Positions 23,776-33,118 of a stretch of 64,000 nucleotides of DNA are shown one piece after another. The stretch comes from Mixophyes australis. Lineage: Eukaryota > Chordata > Amphibia > Anura > Limnodynastidae. Position numbers and translations under genes: made by a program. The first letter of the stretch is position 1, and each line of letters opens with the position of its first letter. Location of the stretch: positions 40,211,835 through 40,275,834 of the forward strand of contig JAVHZZ010000003.1 in assembly GCA_036250195.1 (NCBI GenBank). The letters run 5' to 3'. The notes under the pieces were generated by a model, which searched no databases, was not told the origin of the DNA, and saw only the letters and a list, made by a program, of their open reading frames with translations.

Positions 23776-24507
23776 TGCTATTAAGTGAATGTGGGGCTGT
23801 TTGGGGAAAATGAGGTGTATTTATTAAATGTGATTATGAATTATTTAATGCCTGGGATGTTGTGGGAAATGGTTATTTTTATTAAACATAAATGCTATTT
23901 AATTTCTTGCTGAGGTTGTTTGGAGGGAGGGAAATAGATTTAATTATTAAATGGGAATACTATTATTTTAATGTTGGGGCTGGAGTGAGGCCTAATTTTA
24001 TAACGTGGGTGCTATATTGAGTTAACACCGCTGCTGTTTGAAGTTTTCTAACTTTCATGTACCCATTTTTTTTTCTTCAAAAAGGGCCCCCAACATTCCA
24101 GGATCCAGACAAGCAGTAACTTATCTAAAGACACCAGCAGCCACAAGTGGTGACAATGACAAGACAGGTAAGAGAGAGCAGGACAGTCTGCCAACTGTCC
24201 TGAATTTGGTGGGTGACTGTCCCGCTTAGTCAGGATTTGGTCTGATTACAAGGACAGTTGGGAGGTATGTCCTACTTCACATTGTACTGCTTGTGAAGGC
24301 AGAACTGTGTGCACCTAACAGTAGTGCTCACAGTATTGCTTCTGTATTTGTTGAAAATGTGTCTAATAACCATATTACATCATAGGAGCCCCCTGTCTTA
24401 AGTGCCTAGGGCCCCCTGAGCCTAGATCCAGCTCTGGTTAGCAGGAGGGAGCGGATAGCTACTCCCAGTTCCCGGACAGGACACAGCCTGCAGAGCAAGC
24501 CGAGGAG

Positions 24508-24549
24508 CTCTAAGTCTCATGAGATTTATTAATCTTGTGAGACTAAGAG
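24508..24549. repeat. Hairpin near the 3' end of the 22186 hAT element
   Basis: CTCTAAGTCTCATGAGAT-type left arm pairs with ATCTTGTGAGACTAAGAG, with two mismatches. It occupies the same relative place as the hairpins of the other minisatellite-bearing hATs. Confidence 0.8.
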
Positions 24550-24872
24550 TTTCCCTGCTCACTCTACAGGACGTTCCCACTCTGATGGATGTCAACAGCA
24601 TCAGAAGCATAGATAAGTACAGTGGACTGGGGGTGTTGTAATGTGTTTCTGGGGTGGGGTGGTGGCATGATAGGGAGGGCCTGATAAATTTAATGTTTTA
24701 TTATAATGTATGTATCAATGCCCCATGTTGAGCACGCCCCCAACATAATGTGGCCACGCCCTTGGCGGCACCGCTGTGCAGCAGCGGCACACAGTTTTTT
24801 CATGCTCATCAACAGAGATGGGCCTGTATGCTTGAAATGCCAGGGCTGATTTTTAGTCCCAGTCCGGCCCTG

Positions 24873-24880
24873 TATGCAGT
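24873..24880. repeat. Right target-site duplication TATGCAGT
   Basis: Pairs with 22178-22185. Confidence 0.85.
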
Positions 24881-25373
24881 ATATACTAGCATTTCATTGT
24901 TTAACAAGACAAAAACAGTTTTCAATTACTCATCTGCCCTCCTATGAAGTTTTGTCATACTGCTTCCCATATAACACACTTTTATCAGGAAAAACCGTGC
25001 TTATACCATACCCCAGTTATCGTTGATCAGCTAATAGTGCAGCCTGTAGTGTTTCTATAACTTATTGGTGCCTTTTACAGACCTATTATAGAAAGTTGTA
25101 GAGAGCTCACATAGATAGATGTCAGCTTTCAAGAGTTCTGGTTTATTATGAGCTATAAATATCTGTAACATTCCACTACTGCGGCTCTGCTACTCACTGC
25201 AGTGCCCTCTACTGAGTCCTCCACAACTGACAACACATCTTTAATAATGCATTACAACATACAATTGTGGTATGAGGATACCAACAAAATAACATGTAAG
25301 GTCAAATACCACCACCTTCACCTACACTCCCCAATCCACCTTTAATTCATTCTCTCCAGTAACTGAAGACAAA
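24881..25373. other. Nothing recognised
   Basis: No supported feature. Confidence 0.4.
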
Positions 25374-25547
25374 GGGCTAGATTTACTAAACTGCGGATTT
25401 GGAAAAGTGGAACTGTTGCCTATAGCAACCAATCAGATTCTAGCTGTCATTTATTTAGTGCATTCTACAAAATGACAGCTAGAATCTGATTGGTTGCTAT
25501 AGGCAACATCTCCACTTTTCAAAACCGCAGTTTAGTAAATATACCCC
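25374..25547. mobile_element. Snapback MITE ('gcaacc' family)
   Basis: Arms start GGGCTAGATTTACTAAACTG and run through TTGCCTATAGCAACCAATCA to a short centre, then return as the reverse complement to TTTAGTAAATATACCCC. No coding capacity. A near-identical design lies at 58808-58971. Confidence 0.88.
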
Positions 25548-25559
25548 TAAGTCTCTGCG

Positions 25560-26196
25560 TTCATCTTATCATCTCACCCTACAACTTGTCCCCTCGACTT
25601 CTCCGCTCCCTCTCCTCCACTGCATGCCCACCTCTATCTCACCTCTTCAAACTGTCTCTCTCCACAGACACATTTCCATCCTCATTTATACATGCGCTCA
25701 TTCCACCAATTCTAAAGAAACCATCTCTTGATCCAGCCTCTCTCCAACTACCGCCCTATTTCTCTCCTCCCCCCACCTCCAACCTACCTGAATGATTAGT
25801 GCACAAACGCCTGTCTCACTTTCTCTCCTCTTACTCCATTCTCCACTCTCTTCAATCAGACTTCCACCCCCAACATTCCACTGTAACTGCTCAATCTTTA
25901 GACCTATCTCTTTTTTTAGAGGTGACCTTATCTCATATAACACTATTCACACTAATGCACCCTCACAACTGTCCCAATCTCCACTCTGAGACGCTCCTCT
26001 TGTTTCAGCTGTGCCCTCTTCCACTTAGAATGTAAGTTCTCTAATGATCAGGGTCCTTCATACCCTTTGTTTTCATGTCTACGTTTATTTTGTCTGCCTT
26101 GTATCTCCATGTTTTATGTACTGTTTTCCCTATTGTATGGTGCTGCGGAGCACTGTGGCGCCTTACAAATCTACGATAATAATAATAATAATAATA
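25560..26196 (+). mobile_element. Short internally deleted CR1/L2-derived repeat
   Basis: The left part still reads like the LINE reverse-transcriptase N-terminus (LSTDTFPSSFIHALIPPILK, then S-L-D-P). Frame and content are then lost, and it passes to the 3' UTR at about 26030 ('gaatgtaagttctctaatga'). It ends 'ggcgccttacaaatctac' plus an AAT microsatellite. The segment from about 25915 to the tail also occurs, reversed, at 59350-59740. Confidence 0.7.
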
Positions 26197-26199
26197 ATA

Positions 26200-27640
26200 A
26201 GGGTAGCTTTTATTACTACCACTTTTTAACATATTATTTTCAAGCCGCAACACATACACTTTTAGCTGCATTCTATGTATTGATCTTCCCCATTTTGTAA
26301 CTACAAAGTATATAATCAACAGCAGAGTATAGAAAGGAGATTGTGAGACTGGTGTTAGTTCTCCTCTGGATCTCAACAATGAAGATGTAATGATAAGTTG
26401 GAGTTCCAAGAATAGAATAGTCACCAGATTAATTTGTGCAAACAGACCGCCACTAAAATACATGCAGCCTTCCAAAAGGTTAGTCAGTACAGTGTATATG
26501 AGAAAGGTGTTGTGTGACACAACCAGGCTGGAAGTGTACAGTCATGGCTGCAGGAATCCATCTCTTCACAACACTGAAAAATAACGGGATATTTTACAAT
26601 ATATTTTGTGCTATAATAAACAGTTAAAGAAAAAACTAATTCTAAAGAGATTGTATATGTTGATATTGTAATGTAAATATTTAATGGAATATTACATAAA
26701 ACAGCAATCCCATGGAAAAAGCACTTCAAGCAATGTAATAAAAATGTTCAAACATACAACAGTAACACACATTACAAAGGCAACCCCCAATGTCCACTGA
26801 CTGTCATAATTAATCTAAGACACAAACGAAACGAGGGTAAACCGAGCAGTATTTTAGGAGAAATTGGATGTCGTTGTGCATCTGAAAATGCGCTACATGA
26901 ACAACTAGGCTCAGTTTCGCTCAAACAGAAGGATTGACCCTTGAGGATGGGTCCTCCACTTAATATAACCATAAATGTCTGCTTTGATTTCTGTTGAGGA
27001 TGCGCTTACCAGCACCTGACCTCATAGCTACTGTGAAGGTAGGAATGGGTTAATGCTATGTATGTTATTTAGCTGTCATTAATAAATAATAAAGAAAGCT
27101 TCGTCTGTGAACCAGCCAAATTCCTACTTTTGAGTGACAGGACCCAATTAATATTCATTCCATATGGCCCATATATTTTTCCCTCTCACAGTACATCTTC
27201 TTTATCTCTTATCACATGATATGTGTCAGACGCATTTTTCTTTCATATTCTTTTCTTCCTACCAGCTACAAATCTACTGTCTGTGCTGCTCTCTACTTCA
27301 GAAATATAATCTCATTTGTTGGTGTATATATTTTTATACAAACAAAAAAGTGTTTGATCACTGAAGAGCCATAAACAGAGAGATCTACGAAATAGAAACA
27401 GAGTTACTGCAGGTAGCAGTTACAGAGATATTACACAGGAGGGACATAGAAGAAGCATCAAGAGGAAAATGGATTCAGAATCTACGTATTGCGCCAGATT
27501 TAGAGTTGGGGGATAAGTCTGACTGCGAGCAGCAGAAATCCTCTTTGTGTTGCTGCACCTGCTCAGTAAAACAAAGTAGAATTTGGAGTTTTACATATCT
27601 TGTATTTACAACCCCCTGCAGTCTGAGAGTCAGATTAGCG
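26200..27640. other. Nothing recognised
   Basis: AT-rich sequence without repeat ends, tandem arrays or domain motifs. Confidence 0.4.
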
Positions 27641-27643
27641 ACG

Positions 27644-28331
27644 TGCAAGTGCACGCTATGTACAGCAGAGGTGTGCACGCTAAGTACAGCAGGGGTGTGC
27701 ACGCTAAGTACAGCAGGGGTGTGCACGCTATGTACAGCAGGGGTGTGCATGCTATGTACAGAAGGGGTGTGCACGCTAAGTACAGCAGGGGTGTGCACGC
27801 TAAGTACAGCAGGGGTGTGCATGCTATGTACAGCAGTGGTGTGCACGCTATGTACAGCAGGGGTGTGCACGCTATGTACAGCAGTGGTGTGCACGCTATG
27901 TACAGCAGGGGTGTGCACACTATGTACAGCAGGGGTGTGCACGCTATGTACAGCAATGGTGTGCACGCTAAGTACAGCAGGGGTGTGCACGCTACGTACA
28001 GCAGGGGTGTGCACGCTACGTACAGGAGGGGTGTGCATGCTACGTACAGCAGGGGTGTGCACGCTAAGTACAGCAGGGGTGTGCACCCTACGTACAGCAG
28101 GGGTGTGCACGCTACGTACAGCAGGGGTGTGCACGCTACGTACAGCAGGGGTGTGCACGCTACATACAGCAGGGGTGTGCACGCTACGTACAGGAGGGGT
28201 GTGCACACTACGTACAGCAGGGGTGTGCACGCTAAGTACAGCAGGGGTGTGCACGCTACGTACAGCAGGGGTGTGCACGCTACGTACAGCAGGGGTGTGC
28301 ACGCTATGTACAGCAGGGGTGTGCACACATA
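27644..28331. repeat. 24-bp minisatellite, about 28 copies
   Basis: The unit is CACGCTAMGTACAGCAGGGG plus TGTG. Variants differ mainly at the A/T/C before GTACAG. Twenty-four bases are eight codons, so frames stay open on both strands across the array. The cysteine- and histidine-rich frames are artefacts of this. Confidence 0.93.
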
Positions 28332-28341
28332 AGTTTCTCAA

Positions 28342-28345
<4 letters not shown>

Positions 28346-28374
<29 letters not shown>
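28346..28374. repeat. (TA)n microsatellite
   Basis: TA run directly after the 24-bp array. Confidence 0.85.
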
Positions 28375-28379
<5 letters not shown>

Positions 28380-28429
28380 CTGCTGCCACTGATTCAACCA
28401 TGTAAGGATATCCTGACAATCCTCAAATA

Positions 28430-29220
28430 CAATCATATACAAAAAAAATTGTGGAATGGGCGCAATACAGGGGATAAGGATCAAAGGGTATACACTAGGA
28501 GAGTGGATTCAGAGTATTATAACTAGCAAACTAAACATTCCGGGAAAAATAAAATAAAACAAAATAAATAAAAAAATATTAAAATAATAATAAATGTGTC
28601 ATCAAATATAAGGTCAATATGTTAGACAGCATATGTTTCTATAAGTTACACAGATACTACAATATAAACCAATTTCTTCTATTCAAGTCTCTGTATATGC
28701 GAAATGATGTATAATCCAACTTATCGAAATCCTGGGTGTATCTTAGTTCATAAGGTAATTGCTCTTCATTAGATGTTCAATATATACACTTTAGCACTCA
28801 ATTAACTTCCATCTCCACCGAAGCATTTGATGATGAATGCACTCATGTGTTGAGATATAAAAAGGGGAGGGGAAGACAAAAGGCATATGATAGTGTAGTA
28901 TGTCGAATAAAAAGTAAGTTTATTTAAACGGATAAAATATTAACTCACATTCAATGTGAAGTAATAGTCCTCAAAAGGGATCTTTATATGTCTCCCACCT
29001 GTGCCCCGTCATCCGCTTCTCTAGAGTTCGATAAATCGCTCAATGGAGCCAGCCGTGCTGGTTGTAGATGCGGGGAATCCCGTGACGTCAAAAAGGCGTG
29101 ACAATTGTTCTGATTGGCCCAACGCGTTTCGTCACTCACTGTGACTTCATCAGGGGGTGTCTTTTTTTGTGCACACATAAGTGTAGCACGATCCCTGGAG
29201 ACACAGCCTATTTAAAGTCA
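28430..29220 (-). mobile_element. Possible terminus of a Penelope-like element
   Basis: The minus-strand text ends in CTGATGAAGTCACAGTGAGT followed by GACGAAACGCGTTGGGCC. Penelope-like elements are known to carry hammerhead ribozymes with such CTGATGA...GAAA cores. No reverse transcriptase or GIY-YIG domain is present, so the class assignment is inference and the edges are arbitrary. Confidence 0.3.
29115..29160 (-). ncRNA. Hammerhead-ribozyme-like motif
   Basis: On the minus strand CTGATGA (29153-29147) is followed by one A, then a 5-bp stem GUCAC/GUGAC, then GAAA (29130-29127). After that come AC-GC-GU and a U, which could form the minimal two-pair stem III and a GUU cleavage triplet. CCC before CTGATGA and GGG after GUU could pair as stem I. 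This matches the minimal hammerhead layout known from Penelope-like elements. The extra A before stem II is atypical, and activity is unproven. Confidence 0.4.
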
Positions 29221-29603
29221 GCCACTACTCCAGACACTATGGGCCTGAGTAAGGCACGCAAGATGAACGCATTGTGCGTCCGTATTGAACTGGAAGCGGA
29301 TCTGAAGATAGGCCTCTTTGTTCTCTTAGGATTTTTTATTTTTTCCAATTGGAAAACAGAACAGAAGACAGAAGATTGCCGATGAATTTAGGTGAATAAT
29401 AAAGTGGTAAACCAGGTTTTTTTTAAAAAATATTTATTTCAATTAATATATGTGTAAGTTTTTTTTACTATTAAGTACCTTTATTGAACTACATATTTAA
29501 ACTGGCCCTGGCTGGGCTTATACTGTGCATGAACATTTACCTCAAGACTGGTCTGTGAAGCGATAAGTGAAGACTTATCGATCCTGACCAATATCACCGA
29601 GGC

Positions 29604-29669
29604 AGATAGATAGATAGATAGATAGATAGATATGAAATAGATATTAGATAGATAGATAGTAGATTTATT

Positions 29670-29713
<44 letters not shown>

Positions 29714-29751
29714 TGAAATAGATATTAGATAAATAGATAGATAGATTTATT

Positions 29752-29787
<36 letters not shown>

Positions 29788-30252
29788 TAAAATAGATATT
29801 AGATAGATAGATAGTAGAATTATTGAAAGATAGATAAATAGATAGATATATATGAAATATATAATAGATAGATAGATAGATAGATATGAAATAGATATTA
29901 GATAGATAGATAGATAGATAGTAGAATTGATGAAAGATAGATAAATAGATAGATAGATAGATATGAAATAGATATTAGATAGATAGATTTATTGAAAGAT
30001 AGATAGATAGATATGATATAGATAGATAGATAGATATGATATAGTGATATAGATAGATAGATAGATAGATAGATCGACAGATAGATAGATAGATAGATTT
30101 ATTGAAAGATAGGTAGATAGATAGATATGATATAGATAGATAGATGTGATATAGATAGATAGATAGGCAGATAGATAGATAGATAGATAGATAGGTAGAT
30201 AGATAGATAGATATGAAATAGATATAAGATAGATAGATAGATAGATAGATCT
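29604..30252. repeat. (GATA)n array with a complex higher-order pattern
   Basis: GATA runs are broken by recurring blocks such as TATGAAATAGATATTAGATA and TTTATTGAAAGATAG. The array therefore has a longer period of roughly 100 bp on top of the tetranucleotide. The Tyr/Leu/Ser-rich minus-strand frame is a by-product. Confidence 0.92.
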
Positions 30253-31494
30253 CAGAAGTGACAGTCCACAGATAAGGGCACATACATAGAGGTTGTTTTT
30301 TTTATAAAATTTGTTTTGTCAAGTATAAATATTTCCTGACTGTACTTTAGAAGTCACATAGTGTTCCAATGAAAGATGCATGAGCAACACAGAGCGAAAT
30401 ATGTTGCTGTTTACAAATACATAAATCAGAAACATGCCGTCTGATTACCTGTCATGATTCAAGCTATGCAGGTGATATCTGATACCCAGCGTTGCCATGT
30501 GCATCTAATAAAGTGTTGGCTCCCCTCTCATTGCTTTCAAATCTAAAAAGGATAGGCTATATGGAAGATGATTAATGGGTGCACTGATAAAACAGTTTTG
30601 AACATCTGTGTATTAAATAAATTTATTAAATTATATAAATATGTACTTTAATGAGTGAAAGATACTTAATCTGCTATCCATCAAAATAAACTCAGGAAAT
30701 ACTTAAAATGATGATCTTTTTTTATGCAAACCTAAAAAAAAAGGTCTGAAATATGAATCCTGATATAAGAATGTTAAATTTGCCATCATGATCAAATATG
30801 TTTTTACAGGTGCACCAAATATTCAGTTTTCATTTAATACTTTGACTCTTGAAAATACAGAGCACGTTTTAAGGTAGGTTACAGAGCCGTTCCCTCCACA
30901 TGGCACCTATTATTATTGAAATATAGCTGTGATCTGTTCTTCAACGTACATGACACACGCTACAAGAAAGTATTATTTATATAGTATAAAATATCAAATA
31001 ACATTGAGACCCTGTGATCTGGGTTTAAGATTTATATATTTTTTTCAGGTCTGTTCAACTTCTAAACTTGTGTTTTATTGAGCATCTCCTTCATTTTTTG
31101 CACTAATATTTTGCAGATTATTCACTTATTAGCTTCCATGCATATCTTTGTATCTTTCACTTGACAGATACATACTAGTAGAGCTTACATAGCATCCCGT
31201 GAAGAATGAACAGACACAAGACATTTTGGAACATCATCTCTTCTTAGATGAAATGTTATTGCTAAATTATTGCCCAAGACATGATGGAGCCCTCTGAAGT
31301 TGTGAAGGGTGTTGGGGTATGCAACTGAAGAAACTAGGAATTTATTGCCAGGTTGGGCTATAATACAGTAGAGTGTATGCAGTTCAGAGCTATCCTATGT
31401 CCATTATATAATGCAGAGCCCTCTTAAAAGTTTATTCAACACAGACCACCCATTCAATACCATTAATACAAAAGAAAAACACCTACTGATGTCC
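30253..31494. other. Nothing recognised
   Basis: AT-rich sequence left of the large hAT insertion; no supported feature. Confidence 0.4.
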
Positions 31495-31502
31495 ATTATA
31501 TG
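31495..31502. repeat. Left target-site duplication ATTATATG
   Basis: Identical to 38355-38362 on the other side of the hAT transposon. Confidence 0.95.
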
Positions 31503-31739
31503 TAGAGATGAGCGCACTCGGATTTATGAAATCCGAGCCCACCCGAACGTTGCCGATCCGAGTCGGATCCGAGACAGATCCGGGTATTGGCGCCAAATTC
31601 AAATCTGAAACTGAGGCTCTGACTCATAATCCCGTTGTCGGATCTCGCGATACTCGGATCCTATAAATTCCCCGCTAATCTTCACTCGGGCATTGATCAG
31701 GGTAGAGGGAGGGTGTGTTAGGTGGTCCTCTGTCCTGCT

Positions 31740-33110
31740 ATATCTCGTGCTGTTCAGTGCTGTGCTGTGCTGTGCTGTGCTGTGCTCAGTCCAGTGGTGC
31801 TGTGTCCTGTGCTCTGTCCTTCTGAGGTCAGTGGTGCTGCTGGGTCCTGTGCTGTGTCCTGTTCAGTCCAGTGGTGCTGTGTCCTGTGCTCTGTGCTTCT
31901 AAGGGCATAGTTATTTCCCCAATATTCCCCTGTGTTTAAAAAAATAAAAAAAAGTTATTTAAAAAAATACCAAAAACCAATTAAATTTTTTTTTAATTAC
32001 CACAAAATTTGCACAACCAATCCAGCAGTATAAGCCCATTGGTACTGCAATATTACCAAGTTCACACATTCAGCAGTAAAAGTCCAGTGGTACTGCAATA
32101 TTACAAAGTTCACACATTCTGCAGTATCAGTCCAGTGGTGCTGTGTCCTGTGCTCTGTCCTGCTGAGTTCCGTAGTGCTGCTGGGTCCTGTGCTGTGTCC
32201 TGTTCAGTCCAGTGGTGCTGTGTCCTGTGCTCTGTGCTTCTAAGGGCATAGTTATTTCCCCATTATTCCCAAGTTTTTTAAAAAATTTAAAAAAGTTATA
32301 AAAAAAATTAAAATAAAAAAATTAAAAAAAATATATAATTATAACCAAATTTGCAAAACCAATCCAGCAGTATAAGCCCATTGGTACTGCAATATTACCA
32401 AGTTCACACATTCAGCAGTAAAAGTCCAGTGGTACTGCAATATTACAAAGTTCACACATTCTGCAGTATCAGTCCAGTGGTGCTGTGTCCTGTGCTCTGT
32501 CCTGCTGAGTTCAGTAGTGCTGCTGGGTCCTGTGCTGTGTCCTGTTCAGTCCAGTGGTGCTGTGTCCTGTGCTCTGTGCTTCTAAGGGCATAGTTATTTC
32601 CCCAATATTCCCCTGTGTTTAAAAAAATAAAAAAAAGTTATTTAAAAAAATACCAAAAACTAATTAAATTTTTTTTTAATTACCACAAAATTTGCACAAC
32701 CAATCCTGCAGTATAAGCCCATTGGTACTGCAATATTACCAAGTTCACACATTCAGCAGTAAAAGTCCAGTGGTACTGCAATATTACAAAGTTCACACAT
32801 TCTGCAGTATCAGTCCAGTGGTGCTGTGTCCTGTGCTCTGTCCTGCTGAGTTCCGTAGTGCTGCTGGGTTCTGTGCTGTGTCCTGTTCAGTCCAGTGGTG
32901 CTGTGTCCTGTGCTCTGTGCTTCTAAGGGCATAGTTATTTCCCCATTATTCCCAAGTTTTTAAAAAATCAAAAAAAAGATATAAAAAATATTAAAATAAT
33001 TTTTTTTTTAAAAAAAGTAATTATAACCAAATTTGCAAAACCAATCCAGCAGTATAAGTCCATTGGTACTGCAATATTACCAAGTTCACACATTCTGCAG
33101 TATCTTGTGC
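31740..33110. repeat. Four tandem copies of a ~341-bp unit in the hAT 5' region
   Basis: Each unit contains GTGCTGTGTCCTGTGCTCTG, CTTCTAAGGGCATAGTTATT and TTCACACATTCAGCAGTAAA. The spacers after the first and third units match ('cccctgtgtttaaaaaaat'). Those after the second and fourth match each other ('cccaagttttttaaaaa'). The array is therefore ABAB, pointing to duplication of a ~683-bp dimer. The small repeated frames within are by-products. The region could act as the transposase promoter or leader, or as transposase binding sites (inference). Confidence 0.9.
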
Positions 33111-33118
33111 TACATATA

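Larger units (their letters stand above)
22186..24872. mobile_element. Nonautonomous hAT element carrying two minisatellites
   Basis: Ends CAGGGCCGGACTGG and CCAGTCCGGCCCTG are perfect inverted repeats flanked by the 8-bp duplication TATGCAGT. The body holds a large G-rich minisatellite (22435-23400), a second 30-bp array (23598-23775), a piece of another MITE (about 24185-24270, ending GTTGGGAGGTATG) and a hairpin (24508-24549). There is no transposase; mobility would need an enzyme supplied in trans. Confidence 0.88.

Noticed and set aside
27475..28419. Frames of 232-314 codons on both strands, rich in Cys/Thr or His/Val
   Set aside because: Produced by the 24-bp minisatellite; no start context, no conserved domain.
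29975..30283. Minus-strand frame of Ser/Ile/Tyr/Leu repeats
   Set aside because: Translation of the GATA microsatellite.
33107..33118. Four extra codons upstream of the hAT transposase ATG
   Set aside because: They begin at GTG, which is unlikely as a eukaryotic start; the ATG at 33119 is preferred.
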